NCBI RefSeq assembly: GCF_029024965.1
Contig: NZ_CP118982.1
Span: forward strand, 1,364,001 to 1,428,000
Length of the DNA stretch: 64,000 bases
Direction of reading: 5' to 3'
Source: Staphylococcus equorum
GTDB lineage: Bacteria; Bacillota; Bacilli; Staphylococcales; Staphylococcaceae
Shown here: one piece after another, positions 27,144 through 38,865 of the stretch
How positions within the stretch are numbered: position 1 is the first letter of the stretch
Layout of the letters: each line of letters begins with the position of its first letter
Made by a program: the position numbers and the translations under genes
The notes under the pieces: generated by a model
Told to the model about the DNA's origin: nothing
The model's input: the letters and a program-made list of their open reading frames with translations, nothing else
Databases searched by the model: none

Positions 27144-28509
27144 GCTGAAAAAGTGGTTCGGGTTTGAGGATTTTAAACCTGGTCAACAAGAGATTATAGA
27201 AAGTGTATTGAACAATGAAGATACATTAGGTATTTTACCTACAGGAAGTGGTAAAAGTCTTTGTTATCAATTACCAACCTACATACGTCAACAACCGACA
27301 CTCATCATTTCACCCCTCATTTCTTTGATGGATGATCAAGTCATGCAACTCAAATTACACGGTGAACATCATGTTTGTTGTATTCATTCAGGTATGGATG
27401 AAAACGAGAGAAAAAGAAACATTGAAGCACTAACAAAAAGTCGTTTTATCTATTTAAGTCCAGAATTTATACTCCAACCACAAAATTTTAAACTCATTAA
27501 AAATTTGGATATCGGCATGGTCGTATTAGATGAAGCACATTGCTTATCTGAATGGGGATATGATTTCAGACCTCACTATGCACTTATAGGTAAAATTATC
27601 TCCCGTTTTCCGACAGCAACCGTGCTTGCGCTTACAGCAACTGCACCGAATTATTTAACTTATGATTTAAACAATATGTTAAAAAAGTCTTTTCATGTTA
27701 TTAAAACGAGTATGAACAGAGACAATATTTCTTTAGCACATAAAAATTTCAAAGATGATGAAGCTAAATTAAAATGGTTACTACCAGCATTAGAAAATTC
27801 AGGACCTACAATTATTTACGTTTCTTCTAAAAAAGTGTGTCTAACTTTAGCAAAAGAAATATATAATTATGGTTTTTTAACAGGAATATATCATGGAGAT
27901 TTATCTTATCAAGAACGGCACACAGTTCAGCATCAATTTTTAAATAATGAAATACCTATCATCGTGGCAACCAGTGCATTTGGTATGGGCATTAATAAAA
28001 AAGATATACGTTCTATTTTTCATTACCACCTATCGACAAGTCCATCAAACTATATGCAAGAAATTGGTCGCGCTGGTCGTGATGGGGCAGACAGTCAAGC
28101 AATTAGTTTATTTCAACCTGATGATAGTTTTTTACTAGAAACACTATTATTTACGGATATGATGACCACTAATGACATAGATGCTTTTGAAACAGGTGCC
28201 TTTGTAACTCCGGACAAATTTGAAATATTAGAAATTTTAAATAGCTATTACTCATTTGCTGAGTTACGTACGATATTCGACAGGACCTATCAGCGAAAAC
28301 GCCAAGGTTATATACGTATGCTAGGATACAAAAACCTAGACCAATGCCGACGCACTTATATGATGGAATTCTTTGGTGAAACGTTAAGTAAAAGACCTGA
28401 TCAATGCTGTGATAATGATTCTGATTTAAATGTAATTAATTTAATTAATAGAAAAAAAGTAAAAAGAAAAATGGATTTTAATGAAAAAATACAAAATTTG
28501 TTTAAATAA
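27130..28509 (+). CDS. recQ: Short RecQ-family ATP-dependent DNA helicase
   Basis: 459-residue 3'-5' superfamily 2 helicase. Motif 0 KPGQQEIIESVL, Walker A PTGSGKSL, DEAH box LDEAHCLSEWGYDFRPHY, motif III ALTATAP, motif V ATSAFGMGINKKD and motif VI QEIGRAGRDG are all visible. The RecQ zinc-binding segment is represented by CRRTYMMEFFGE and DQCCDND at the end. Winged-helix RQC and HRDC domains are missing, so it is shorter than E. coli RecQ (about 610). An earlier in-frame ATG at 27106 is not chosen: GAGAGAGGTG lies just before the ATG 27130, giving MLQHELKKWFGF. Possibly a second RecQ in the genome handles main repair. Confidence 0.9.
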   Translation: MLQHELKKWFGFEDFKPGQQEIIESVLNNEDTLGILPTGSGKSLCYQLPTYIRQQPTLIISPLISLMDDQVMQLKLHGEHHVCCIHSGMDENERKRNIEALTKSRFIYLSPEFILQPQNFKLIKNLDIGMVVLDEAHCLSEWGYDFRPHYALIGKIISRFPTATVLALTATAPNYLTYDLNNMLKKSFHVIKTSMNRDNISLAHKNFKDDEAKLKWLLPALENSGPTIIYVSSKKVCLTLAKEIYNYGFLTGIYHGDLSYQERHTVQHQFLNNEIPIIVATSAFGMGINKKDIRSIFHYHLSTSPSNYMQEIGRAGRDGADSQAISLFQPDDSFLLETLLFTDMMTTNDIDAFETGAFVTPDKFEILEILNSYYSFAELRTIFDRTYQRKRQGYIRMLGYKNLDQCRRTYMMEFFGETLSKRPDQCCDNDSDLNVINLINRKKVKRKMDFNEKIQNLFK

Positions 28510-28663
28510 TAGACAAATACTTTACTTCACTTTTTCAAACAAGCTATAATACTACATATATACTAGCTTAATAGTAATTTTTTGCATAAAAAGTTATACA
28601 TATTTACTTATTTTTAGGGTATAACAGTATATACTTAAATTAAAACAAGGAAGGATGATGAAT

Positions 28664-30475
28664 TTGTCTAACAACAATTTTAAAGATGATTTTGAAAAAA
28701 ATCGTCAATCTATTGATCCAAAAGAACATCAAGACAATGCAAAGGATTCCGTTAACGGTTCAGTTGACAACGTAAAAGAGGAAGTTTCTGATAAGACAGA
28801 CGAACAATTCCCTCCTAGAAACGCTCAAAGAAGACAGCGCAGACGTGACACAGCAACAAATCAGAATCCAAATAATCAGCCTGAACAAGATAAAGGTGAA
28901 GTTCAAGGCGATGATCAATCACTACAAGATAATAACGCATCAGAAGCAGATTATGATAATAATAACTCAACAAAAGATCCTTCGAAGAATAATGATTTAA
29001 ACCCCGAATCTACGAACAATCAAAATAACAAAGGAAACCAAAATGATTCCAACGAAAACGTTGAATCACAAAAAGATAATGAATCTAATAAAAAAGGTGC
29101 TGCTGTAGCTGGTGGCGCTGCTGCAACTGGTGCAGGTGCTTATGCTGCTGGAAAGCACAATGATAATAAAGATTCAGCAGAAAATGACTTAAATGATAAT
29201 GAACAAAATATCAACAACTCTGATAACGAACGAGCAGACAAATCAGATGATGCTTCGCATTCAGAAAATGATAACAATAGTTCTAAGAAAAAGGGTGCTG
29301 CTGTAGCTGGAGGTGCCGCTGCCGCAACCGGTGCAGGTGCTTATGCTGCTGGAAAGCATAGCGATAATAAAGATGAACATAACCAAGATAACAACCAAGA
29401 TAATAACAATAAAGCAACCGAGCAGAATAAAAATGAACAAGATATAGAAGATCAAGATAAAAAAGATCAAGATAAAGAAGGCTCTAAGAAAAAAGGTGCT
29501 GCTGTAGCTGGAGGTGCCGCTGCAACTGGTGCAGGTGCTTATGCTGCTGGCAAGCACAAAGGCAACAAAGACAATAAAGATAATCACAGCGAAAACGAAG
29601 CACAAGATAAAGATGAAAAGAACAAAGAAAAAAATGGTTCTAAGAAAAAAGGCGCTGCTGTAGCTGGTGGCGCAGCTGCTGCCGGAACAGGTGCTGCCGC
29701 AGCGGCACATTCTAAAGCTGGCGGTGGCAATGGCAACGGCGGTAATGGTAATGGCGGCAATGGTAATAATGGTGATAACAATGACGACGATAATAAGAAA
29801 AAGAAAAAAGGCGGTTTATTAGGTAAATTATTACCAATATTGGCTGCGATATTAATATTAGCTGCAATTGCTATTTTCGGTGGCATGGCTTTAACTGGCG
29901 ATGACGAAGGTGACAAAAATAGCGATGACAAAAAAGTAGCTGATAATAAAGATAGTAAGTCTGATTCTGAAAAAGATAAAGATGAAGATAAAAAATCAGA
30001 AGATGATAAAGCCAATAAAGATGAAGACAAAGATGACTCATCTTCAAACTCAGAAGACAGCAATAGTGGTTCAGATTCTGCCAATTCTGATAGCGAAAAC
30101 GCTGACCAAGCAAACAGTGATGCTAATTCTGATTCAGCTAGCAACGGTTCACAAGATGCAACAAATAGTACGCAAGACAGTCAAGGTCAAAGCGACCAAA
30201 ACAGTCAGAGCGGTCAAGATCAACAAAGTGATCAATCTAACGCTCAAAGCAATTCATCTTCAGATCAATCACAAGCAACTAACAACCAAGATAGCGAACA
30301 AGCAAATAGTAACTCTGGCCAACAATCACATGTAGTCAATGGTCAAAATCTATATAGAATTGCTATTCAATATTATGGTAGTGGTTCTCCAGAAAACGTT
30401 GAAAAAATCAGACAAGCCAATAATCTACAAGGAAATGAAATCCATAATGGACAACGCCTTGTTATTCCACAATAG
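28664..30475 (+). CDS. ebpS: Elastin-binding protein EbpS-like LysM membrane protein
   Basis: 603-residue, highly charged, low-complexity cell-surface protein. The N terminus [18 protein letters not shown] and [13 protein letters not shown] are as in S. aureus EbpS. Four copies of a [13 protein letters not shown] Ala/Gly module (about 143-165, 209-232, 276-298 and 328-349) alternate with Asp/Asn/Lys linkers. A GN-rich linker, one transmembrane helix (about 384-410), an acidic Ser/Asp region and a C-terminal LysM domain ([15 protein letters not shown] to RLVIPQ) follow. S. aureus EbpS is about 486 residues, so the repeats account for much of the extra length. TTG 28664 has better spacing from AAGGAAGG than the ATGs at 28655 and 28658. 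Elastin binding in this species is not proven. Confidence 0.88.
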   Translation: MSNNNFKDDFEKNRQSIDPKEHQDNAKDSVNGSVDNVKEEVSDKTDEQFPPRNAQRRQRRRDTATNQNPNNQPEQDKGEVQGDDQSLQDNNASEADYDNNNSTKDPSKNNDLNPESTNNQNNKGNQNDSNENVESQKDNESNKKGAAVAGGAAATGAGAYAAGKHNDNKDSAENDLNDNEQNINNSDNERADKSDDASHSENDNNSSKKKGAAVAGGAAAATGAGAYAAGKHSDNKDEHNQDNNQDNNNKATEQNKNEQDIEDQDKKDQDKEGSKKKGAAVAGGAAATGAGAYAAGKHKGNKDNKDNHSENEAQDKDEKNKEKNGSKKKGAAVAGGAAAAGTGAAAAAHSKAGGGNGNGGNGNGGNGNNGDNNDDDNKKKKKGGLLGKLLPILAAILILAAIAIFGGMALTGDDEGDKNSDDKKVADNKDSKSDSEKDKDEDKKSEDDKANKDEDKDDSSSNSEDSNSGSDSANSDSENADQANSDANSDSASNGSQDATNSTQDSQGQSDQNSQSGQDQQSDQSNAQSNSSSDQSQATNNQDSEQANSNSGQQSHVVNGQNLYRIAIQYYGSGSPENVEKIRQANNLQGNEIHNGQRLVIPQ

Positions 30476-30503
30476 TTCATCATGTTATAAGTAAAAACCT
30501 ATT

Positions 30504-30545
30504 AAACGACCAAACTCTTTAAATTAGTGAGTTTGGTCGTTTTTG
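30504..30545 (+). terminator. Intrinsic terminator of ebpS
   Basis: AAACGACCAAACTC (30504-30517) pairs perfectly with GAGTTTGGTCGTTT (30529-30542), then TTT. Confidence 0.9.
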
Positions 30546-30669
30546 TATTTAGTTTTTAAGATTAATAAAGCGTCAATATAATTTGTGCAAGAATATTCGA
30601 TTTCTATCATTTGGTTTTTTCTAAACTACTGGTATAATATATTGGTGGTATAAGGAGGACAAATAAACT

Positions 30670-31656
30670 ATGCAAACAGTTGAAAGTATAATTATTGGTG
30701 GCGGTCCTTGCGGATTAAGTGCTGCTATTGAACAAAAGAAAAAAGGTATTGATACTTTAGTTATTGAAAAAGGAAATGTTGTAGATGCAATCTATAATTA
30801 TCCAACGCATCAAACTTTCTTTTCATCAAGTGATAAATTAAGTATTGGGGATATTCCATTTATTGTTGAAGAAAGCAAACCACACAGAAATCAAGCTTTA
30901 GTATATTACAGAGCAGTGGTTAAGCATCATCAATTGCGAGTTAACGCTTTCGAAGAGGTCCTCACAGTGAAAAAAATTAATAACCGTTTTACGATTACAA
31001 CAACTAAAGATGTCTATCAATGTAGATTCCTTACTGTAGCAACTGGCTATTATGGTCATCATAATCATCTTGAAGTAGATGGAGCTGAGCTTCCAAAAGT
31101 AATGCATTATTTTAAAGAAGCACATCCTTACTTTGACCAAAATGTTGTAATTGTCGGAGGTAAAAACTCAGCTGTAGATGCTGCTCTAGAGTTAGAAAAG
31201 GCTGGAGCAAACGTAACAGTTATTTATCGCGGAGAAGATTATCCAAAAGCAATTAAACCTTGGATTCTACCGAATTTTGAATCTTTAGTACGTCATGAAA
31301 AAATTAACATGGCATTTAATTCAAATGTTACTAAAATAACAGAAGATAGTGTGTTTTATGAGCAAGGAAATCAAACAATTGAAATTCCTAATGATTATGT
31401 CTTTGCTATGATTGGTTATCATCCAGACTATGATTTCCTACAATCAATTGGTATAGATATCAATAGTAATGAGTTTGGTACTGCACCAGTTTATAATAGA
31501 GAAACTTATGAAACAAATGTCGAAAATTGCTATATCGCTGGTGTCATTGCGGCAGGCAATGATGCAAATACAATATTTATAGAAAACGGCAAATACCACG
31601 GCGGTATTATCACTCAAAGTATTTTATCTAAAAAACAAACACCACTTGAATCATAA
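30670..31656 (+). CDS. ypdA: Bacillithiol disulfide reductase YpdA
   Basis: 328-residue flavoprotein of the thioredoxin-reductase-like fold. FAD motif IIGGGPCGLSAAI (residues 7-19) contains the conserved Cys of YpdA proteins; the NADPH-binding motif is IVGGKNSAVDAALELEKAG (about 160-178). The second FAD signature NCYIAGVIAAGNDANTIF is near the C terminus. There is no CxxC active site, which separates it from thioredoxin reductase. YpdA reduces bacillithiol disulfide with NADPH to support bacilliredoxins. AAGGAGG lies before the ATG. Single gene; brxB and bshA of the same system are in this window. Confidence 0.95.
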   Translation: MQTVESIIIGGGPCGLSAAIEQKKKGIDTLVIEKGNVVDAIYNYPTHQTFFSSSDKLSIGDIPFIVEESKPHRNQALVYYRAVVKHHQLRVNAFEEVLTVKKINNRFTITTTKDVYQCRFLTVATGYYGHHNHLEVDGAELPKVMHYFKEAHPYFDQNVVIVGGKNSAVDAALELEKAGANVTVIYRGEDYPKAIKPWILPNFESLVRHEKINMAFNSNVTKITEDSVFYEQGNQTIEIPNDYVFAMIGYHPDYDFLQSIGIDINSNEFGTAPVYNRETYETNVENCYIAGVIAAGNDANTIFIENGKYHGGIITQSILSKKQTPLES

Positions 31657-31670
31657 TAATATAACAAACT

Positions 31671-31730
31671 AGAGCGTAAGACAGAAATTAAATTTTTCTA
31701 ATGACATTTTTGTCTCATGCCCAGCTCTGC
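31671..31730 (+). repeat. Dispersed intergenic palindromic repeat, copy A
   Basis: A hairpin-forming unit with outer arms AGAGC/GCTCT and inner arms GACAGAAAT / ATTTTTGTC around AATTTTTCTAAT. Its core matches, in reverse orientation, the element at 48342-48401. Staphylococcal genomes carry families of such intergenic units; function is unknown. Confidence 0.6.
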
Positions 31731-31743
31731 AAAATCAATTAAA

Positions 31744-31791
31744 AAATGATGGTTCCTACGTTTAATAAAGTAGAAACCATCATTTCTTTTT
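31744..31791. terminator. Bidirectional terminator between ypdA and ansA
   Basis: AAATGATGGTT (31744-31754) pairs with AACCATCATTT (31775-31785), with an inner CTAC/GTAG. A-run before and T-run after allow use by both convergent genes. Confidence 0.85.
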
Positions 31792-31799
31792 TTAAATCA

Positions 31800-33512
<1,713 letters not shown>

Positions 33513-33819
33513 AATAATAGTTTTTTTATAAATACAGCGTATTATAGTGCCGTTTCTTTTTAAATTGTGTAAAAAGGTTATATAATAACTAATGTAGGGT
33601 ATATAAATAAGGTACATTTTTATATCAATTAGATCTGCATATATATAAATAAATGTAATTTTTAGGTAAAAATTTCAAAGCTTTAGTTAGCTATAAACCC
33701 TGATTTTACAACTTTTTAACAAATAGAATTTGAATTCCTATAATAAAGGGGAATTTCTTGACAATTCTGTCAGTTTATAAGATGTTATAATTATGTAGTG
33801 TAATAAGGAGGCAGACAAG
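33513..33819 (+). promoter_or_regulatory. cmk-rpsA intergenic region with extended -10 promoter of rpsA
   Basis: The 307-base gap contains no gene. TGTTATAAT (33783-33791) is an extended -10 that puts the transcript start near 33798, about 22 bases before the rpsA ATG. A perfect TTGACA at 33758-33763 lies 22 bases upstream of the TATAAT, too far for a standard promoter. A small AATTCC/GGAATT dyad (33733-33755) precedes it. Further upstream the region is AT-rich; a TATAAT at 33581-33586 lacks a -35. Confidence 0.5.
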
Positions 33820-35001
33820 ATGACTGAAGAATTCAACGAATCAATGATCAAAGAGATTAAAGAAGGGGATACGGTTACTGGTGAGATTCAAGAAATTGAT
33901 GAAAAACAAGTAATTGTAAACATTAACGGTGCTAAATTTAATGGTATTATCCCTATTAGTCAACTTTCTACGCATCATATAGACAACCCAGGTGATGCTG
34001 TCAAAGTTGGTGATGAAATTGGTGCATATGTTACAAAAGTAGAGTATGACGAAGAAAATGAGACAGGTGCTTATATTCTTTCTAAACGTCAACTTGAAAC
34101 AGAAAAATCATATGAATTTTTACAAGAACAATTAGACAACAATAAAACGATTGAAGCTAAAGTCACTGAAGTAGTAAAAGGTGGTTTAGTAGTCGATGTT
34201 GGTCAAAGAGGGTTTGTTCCAGCTTCATTAATTTCAACAGACTTCATTGAAGATTTCTCTGATTTCGAAGGACAAGTTCTTAAACTAAAAGTGGAAGAAC
34301 TAGATCCTGCTAATAATCGTGTCATTCTTAGTCGTAAAGCTGTAGAGGCATTAGAAAATGCAGAGAAAAAAGACGATTTATTAAATTCACTTAATGAAGG
34401 CGATGTTATCGAAGGTAAAGTTGCACGCTTAACTAACTTTGGCGCTTTTGTAGATATCGGCGGCGTAGACGGACTTGTTCACGTTTCTGAATTATCTCAT
34501 GAACACGTTAAATCTCCAGAAGACGTAGTATCTATTGGAGATACAGTTAACGTAAAAGTAAAATCAGTTGATAGAGATTCAGAGCGCATTTCATTATCAA
34601 TTAAAGATACTTTACCAAGTCCATTTGAATCAATAAAAGGTGAGTTTAACGAAGGTGATGTCATCGAAGGAACTGTTGTTAGACTAACTAACTTCGGTGC
34701 CTTTGTTGAAATTAAACCAGGCGTTCAAGGTTTAGTACACATTTCTGAAATAAGACATACTCACATTGGTTCACCAAGCGAAGTATTAGAGCCTGGAGAA
34801 GTCGTAGGTGTCAAAGTACTAGGTGTCGACGTAGAAAAAGAACGTATTTCGTTATCTATTAAAGCAACATTAGAAGCGGAAAATGTAGTTGAAAGTGATA
34901 GTGCCACTACGAAATCATACTTGGAAAGTGGTTCTGACGATGATGACAACCCTACTTTAGGTGATGTTTTCGGAGATAAATTAAAAGACTTCAAGTTTTA
35001 A
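33820..35001 (+). CDS. rpsA: 30S ribosomal protein S1 homologue
   Basis: 393-residue RNA-binding protein with four S1 OB-fold domains at about 12-85, 103-168, 190-258 and 275-345. The last two are most typical, with GDVIEGKVARLTNFGAFVDI and GDVIEGTVVRLTNFGAFVEI. E. coli S1 has six domains; Firmicutes carry this four-domain form, which helps translation of structured mRNA but may be dispensable. The acidic C terminus DDDDNPTLGDVFGDKL is a family feature. AAGGAGG precedes the ATG by 9 bases. Monocistronic between its own promoter and a terminator. Confidence 0.95.
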   Translation: MTEEFNESMIKEIKEGDTVTGEIQEIDEKQVIVNINGAKFNGIIPISQLSTHHIDNPGDAVKVGDEIGAYVTKVEYDEENETGAYILSKRQLETEKSYEFLQEQLDNNKTIEAKVTEVVKGGLVVDVGQRGFVPASLISTDFIEDFSDFEGQVLKLKVEELDPANNRVILSRKAVEALENAEKKDDLLNSLNEGDVIEGKVARLTNFGAFVDIGGVDGLVHVSELSHEHVKSPEDVVSIGDTVNVKVKSVDRDSERISLSIKDTLPSPFESIKGEFNEGDVIEGTVVRLTNFGAFVEIKPGVQGLVHISEIRHTHIGSPSEVLEPGEVVGVKVLGVDVEKERISLSIKATLEAENVVESDSATTKSYLESGSDDDDNPTLGDVFGDKLKDFKF

Positions 35002-35024
35002 CGTATAAATTTAACACCAATTTT

Positions 35025-35064
35025 AAATCTTGTCCTAACATCTATTTAGGACAAGATTTATTTT
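35025..35064 (+). terminator. Intrinsic terminator of rpsA
   Basis: AAATCTTGTCCTA (35025-35037) pairs perfectly with TAGGACAAGATTT (35047-35059), followed by T-rich sequence. Confidence 0.9.
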
Positions 35065-35191
35065 TATGTAATCTCTAAAAACAGTTTTTTTAAAGCTAAC
35101 CTAATAATATTAGTACAGATTAAATATTTCTTTTGATTTGCTTTCCCCTTATGATAGAATTATAGAGATTAAAAAAGAGAGGAAGTTAGTT

Positions 35192-36502
35192 ATGACTAAA
35201 CCTATAGTAGCAATTGTAGGCAGGCCCAATGTAGGCAAATCTACAATTTTCAATAGAGTCGTAGGTGAGCGTGTATCTATCGTAGAAGATACACCCGGTG
35301 TGACTCGAGACAGAATTTATTCATCAGGCGAATGGTTAACACATGATTTTAACGTCATCGACACAGGTGGTATTGAAATTGGTGACGCACCATTCCAAAC
35401 ACAAATAAGAGCACAAGCAGAAGTTGCAATTGATGAATCTGATGTCATTATTTTTATGGTTAACGTACGTGAAGGTTTAACACAAAGTGATCAAGTTGTT
35501 GCTCAAATGTTGTATAAATCAAAAAAACCTGTTGTTTTAGCAGTTAATAAAGTAGATAATCCAGAAATGAGAAATGAAATCTATGATTTCTATGCGCTTG
35601 GCTTTGGCGACCCTTATCCAATTTCTGGTTCGCATGGTTTAGGTCTAGGTGATCTTTTAGATGAAGTTGTCAAACACTTTAAAGAAGAAGAACCTGATCC
35701 ATATGATGACGATACGATTCGCTTATCTATTATCGGACGTCCAAATGTTGGTAAATCTAGCTTAGTCAATGCAATACTAGGTGAAGAACGTGTTATCGTT
35801 TCGAACGTAGCAGGAACAACACGTGATGCAGTCGATACTCAATATACTTATGACGACCAAGACTATGTCTTAATTGATACAGCGGGTATGCGTAAAAAAG
35901 GTAAAGTATATGAAAATACGGAAAAATATTCTGTATTACGTGCCCTAAAAGCCATCGAACGCTCAAACGTTATTTTAGTTGTTATTGATGCTGATCAAGG
36001 CATTATAGAACAAGATAAACGCGTGGCCGGATATGCTCATGAAGAAGGTAAAGCTATTGTAATCGTAGTAAATAAATGGGATACAGTTGATAAAGAAACG
36101 AATACTATGAAAAAATTCAAAGATGAGGTTCGTAAAGAATTCCAATTCTTAGATTACGCTGAAGTTGCATTTGTTTCTGCAAAAGAAAGTCAAAGACTTA
36201 AAACGTTATTCCCTTATATTACACAAGCCAGCGAAAACCATAAAAAACGCGTGAAGAGTTCAACTTTAAATGAAGTAATCACTGACGCTATTTCTATGAA
36301 CCCAACTCCGACTGATAAAGGTCGTAGATTGAACGTTTTCTATACTACGCAGGTAGCAATTGAACCACCAACCTTTATCGTTTTTGTAAATGATGTAGAA
36401 TTAATGCACTTTTCTTATAAACGTTATTTGGAAAATCAAATCAGAGCAGCATTCGGTTTTGAAGGTACACCTGTGCATATTATACCTAGAAAGAGAAATT
36501 AA
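35192..36502 (+). CDS. der: Ribosome biogenesis GTPase Der (EngA)
   Basis: 436-residue tandem-GTPase needed for late 50S subunit assembly. G domain 1: P-loop GRPNVGKST (9-17), DTPG, NKVD. G domain 2: GRPNVGKSS (about 183-191), [13 protein letters not shown]. The C-terminal KH-like domain ends [12 protein letters not shown]. The frame is open from 35138; GAGAGGAAG at 35177-35185 places the start at ATG 35192 ([12 protein letters not shown]). gpsA follows 18 bases after the stop, a common pairing. Confidence 0.96.
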   Translation: MTKPIVAIVGRPNVGKSTIFNRVVGERVSIVEDTPGVTRDRIYSSGEWLTHDFNVIDTGGIEIGDAPFQTQIRAQAEVAIDESDVIIFMVNVREGLTQSDQVVAQMLYKSKKPVVLAVNKVDNPEMRNEIYDFYALGFGDPYPISGSHGLGLGDLLDEVVKHFKEEEPDPYDDDTIRLSIIGRPNVGKSSLVNAILGEERVIVSNVAGTTRDAVDTQYTYDDQDYVLIDTAGMRKKGKVYENTEKYSVLRALKAIERSNVILVVIDADQGIIEQDKRVAGYAHEEGKAIVIVVNKWDTVDKETNTMKKFKDEVRKEFQFLDYAEVAFVSAKESQRLKTLFPYITQASENHKKRVKSSTLNEVITDAISMNPTPTDKGRRLNVFYTTQVAIEPPTFIVFVNDVELMHFSYKRYLENQIRAAFGFEGTPVHIIPRKRN

Positions 36503-36520
36503 TTATCGGAGGAGATATTC

Positions 36521-37519
36521 ATGTCTAAAGTAACAGTCTTTGGTACAGGAAGTTTCGGTACAGCTTTAGCAAATGTTTTAGCTGAAAATGGACACCAAGT
36601 ATTGATGTGGGGTAAAAATGAACAAACAATCAATGAAATTAATAAACAACACATCAATAGTAAATATTTAAAAACAGCTAAGATTAATGATTCAATCAAA
36701 GCAACATTAGATATTAAAGCTGCTATAAATTTTTCTGAAGTTTTTTTAATGGCATTGCCTACAAAAGCTATTAGAACAGTAGCAAGCGAAATTGATTCAC
36801 TTTTATCAACTCCAAAAACATTTATACATGTAGCAAAAGGAATAGAAAATGATACTTATAAACGTGTCTCTGAAATGCTAGAAGATTCTATTTCAGCAGA
36901 ACATAATGCAGGTATCGGTGTATTATCAGGCCCAAGTCATGCAGAAGAAGTTGTCATTAAACAACCAACGACAGTTGCTGCATCTTCTAAGTCACCTGAA
37001 GTAAGTAAATTAACACAAGACTTATTCATGAATGATTATTTACGTGTTTACACAAATGATGATCTTGTAGGCGTTGAATTAGGTGGCGCCTTAAAAAATA
37101 TCATCGCTGTAGCAAGCGGTGTGATTTCAGGTATGGGCTTTGGTGATAATGCTAAAGCAGCACTCATGACAAGAGGTTTAGCTGAAATTAGCCGTTTAGG
37201 TGAAAAACTAGGTGCTGATCCTATTACTTTCTTAGGTTTAGGGGGCATTGGTGACTTAATCGTTACATGTACATCTACGCATTCTAGAAACTACACTTTA
37301 GGATTTAAATTGGGTGAAGGAAAATCATTAGACACAGCGTTAGATGAGATGGATATGGTTGTCGAAGGTGTGTACACCACAAAATCAGTTTATCATTTAG
37401 CAAAAGCGCAAGATGTTGACATGCCAATAACGAATGCACTTTACAGTGTATTATTTGAAAACAGACCTGTAGATGAGAGTGTTAAAGATCTTATGGGCCG
37501 TGGAAAAAAATCAGAATAA
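36521..37519 (+). CDS. gpsA: Glycerol-3-phosphate dehydrogenase [NAD(P)+]
   Basis: 332-residue cytosolic enzyme that reduces dihydroxyacetone phosphate to sn-glycerol 3-phosphate for phospholipid and teichoic-acid synthesis. Cofactor motif [20 protein letters not shown] is at residues 5-24; catalytic Lys lies in [15 protein letters not shown] (about 185-199); the [14 protein letters not shown] and SRNYTLG segments bind substrate. GGAGGAG precedes the ATG by about 8 bases. Likely cotranscribed with der, and followed by the separately promoted hup. Confidence 0.96.
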   Translation: MSKVTVFGTGSFGTALANVLAENGHQVLMWGKNEQTINEINKQHINSKYLKTAKINDSIKATLDIKAAINFSEVFLMALPTKAIRTVASEIDSLLSTPKTFIHVAKGIENDTYKRVSEMLEDSISAEHNAGIGVLSGPSHAEEVVIKQPTTVAASSKSPEVSKLTQDLFMNDYLRVYTNDDLVGVELGGALKNIIAVASGVISGMGFGDNAKAALMTRGLAEISRLGEKLGADPITFLGLGGIGDLIVTCTSTHSRNYTLGFKLGEGKSLDTALDEMDMVVEGVYTTKSVYHLAKAQDVDMPITNALYSVLFENRPVDESVKDLMGRGKKSE

Positions 37520-37687
37520 TGAAGCATTATTACACTTTTTAACAAATATATAGCAATTTGTTGTTAAAATCCTATTATTTCAACGTTTTCTGCGCATAAA
37601 TCATTGCAGTTGCAGTATTCGTTGTGTTAAAGTCATACCATAATGATATTAAGTATCATTATAAACCCTAGGGGAGGTGAATTCATA

Positions 37688-37960
37688 ATGAACAAGACAG
37701 ATTTAATTAATGCTGTTGCAGAGCAAGCTGATTTAACTAAAAAAGAGGCTGGTTTAGCTGTAGATGCAGTATTCGAATCAATTCAATCATCACTTTCTAA
37801 AGGTGAAAAAGTACAATTAATTGGATTCGGTAACTTCGAAGTACGCGAACGTGCTGCTCGTAAAGGCCGTAACCCACAAACAGGTAAAGAAATTGATATC
37901 CCTGCAAGCAAAGTTCCAGCATTCAAAGCTGGTAAAGCATTAAAAGACGCAGTTAAATAA
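37688..37960 (+). CDS. hup: DNA-binding protein HU
   Basis: 90-residue nucleoid-associated histone-like protein that bends and compacts DNA as a dimer. The whole protein matches [21 protein letters not shown] at the start, [20 protein letters not shown] spanning the DNA-binding arm and [16 protein letters not shown] at the end. The frame is open from 37643, but GGGGAGGTGA at 37671-37680 marks the ATG at 37688. A small dyad AATGATA-TTAAG-TATCATT (37642-37660) precedes the ribosome site. Usually the only HU of a staphylococcus, hence probably essential. Confidence 0.97.
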   Translation: MNKTDLINAVAEQADLTKKEAGLAVDAVFESIQSSLSKGEKVQLIGFGNFEVRERAARKGRNPQTGKEIDIPASKVPAFKAGKALKDAVK

Positions 37961-37974
37961 TTCTTTACTAAAAC

Positions 37975-38008
37975 TAAAGCCCTTTTATAAGGGGCTTTTT
38001 CTTTTTTT
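37975..38008 (+). terminator. Terminator of hup
   Basis: AAAGCCC (37976-37982) and GGGCTTT (37992-37998) form a short GC-rich stem followed by TTCTTTTTTT. Confidence 0.8.
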
Positions 38009-38289
38009 ATACACTTTTAATTTAAGAACGTTAAACAATTTGCATTTATTTATACTTAATATGATATCATCGATATAACGTTGAAATAAATTAAATATTA
38101 TAATTGTCACAGCGCTTAATATAAATTAAATTATACATACATAAGTCAAAATATTAATCGCTTCATCACTCTAAAAATGTATTTATACAAATACTTCATA
38201 CATAAATATTTACCACTATAACTATCGTTGATTTTATTTTTCTCTATATAATGTTAATATGTATATGGATAATAACGTGAGGTGTGAAC
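38009..38289. other. AT-rich intergenic region before the heptaprenyl/menaquinone genes
   Basis: About 280 bases without a gene. It is very AT-rich with no strong hairpin. TATAAT at 38247-38252 is the likely -10 of hepS; TTGATT at 38228-38233 is only 13 bases upstream, so the -35 is uncertain. I see no riboswitch or small RNA signature. Confidence 0.5.
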
Positions 38290-38859
38290 ATGGAAACGAC
38301 ATTAAGCATATTAGAAAAACAAATTGTATATAGACTTAAAGGTATACATTATTATGAATCTATAGCTATTGATGAAAACTTAGCGCAAATTCTCGATTCA
38401 TATGATATTCCTGAAGAAGCTAGATTGGCTTGCCTCACAATAGATACTGCGATGCGTCATTTAGACGAAGTTTCTACAACGTTATCGTCTAAAAAGTCTA
38501 TTTTAATTGGTGACTTATTGAGCGCACATTTTTATACATTATTAGCAAAGTTAAACGCTCCAACTTATCAAAAAGAAATAAGTGCAGCAATCGTTGAAGT
38601 GAACGAAATGAAGTCGTCAATACATCACGGTGCACTTACTAAAGAGAACATCAGTCAATATATATTAAAAGTTGAAAACCTATTTCCACGTATTACAATT
38701 CAACATTTTGCTCCTGATGCCAATCTTGAATCACTCAATGATAAATTATTAGCGAACTTAGCTAAAAAACATCCTTCTTATTTAAGTAAATTTTCTAAAG
38801 ATGAATTAATTACATTTTTAGGTGAAATAAAGACTGAAATACATTCAAAAAAGAGGTAA
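38290..38859 (+). CDS. hepS: Heptaprenyl diphosphate synthase component I
   Basis: 189-residue small, non-catalytic subunit of the heterodimeric heptaprenyl diphosphate synthase that makes the C35 side chain of menaquinone-7. The family-typical parts are HYYESIAIDENLAQILDSYD and CLTIDTAMRHLDEVSTTLS followed by ILIGDLLSAHFYTLLA. It has no DDxxD, as expected for this subunit. GTG 38284 is in frame, but it lies within GTGAGGTG, the ribosome site, so ATG 38290 is chosen. First gene of hepS-menG-hepT; spacing to menG is six bases. Confidence 0.88.
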   Translation: METTLSILEKQIVYRLKGIHYYESIAIDENLAQILDSYDIPEEARLACLTIDTAMRHLDEVSTTLSSKKSILIGDLLSAHFYTLLAKLNAPTYQKEISAAIVEVNEMKSSIHHGALTKENISQYILKVENLFPRITIQHFAPDANLESLNDKLLANLAKKHPSYLSKFSKDELITFLGEIKTEIHSKKR

Positions 38860-38865
38860 TTAACT

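Noticed and set aside
29084..29710. Regular repeats that at DNA level could look like a CRISPR or satellite array
   Set aside because: They are in-frame protein modules of ebpS, with spacers of unequal length that are coding.
29261..30144. Long open frames on the minus strand opposite ebpS
   Set aside because: Their low-complexity products are reverse readings of the repeats; no ribosome sites and no family resemblance.
33513..33782. Possible leader RNA or riboswitch before rpsA
   Set aside because: The likely transcript start is only about 22 bases upstream of the gene, and no conserved RNA motif is visible.
35138..35191. N-terminal extension of Der in the same frame
   Set aside because: GAGAGGAAG lies within it, and the family N terminus begins at 35192.
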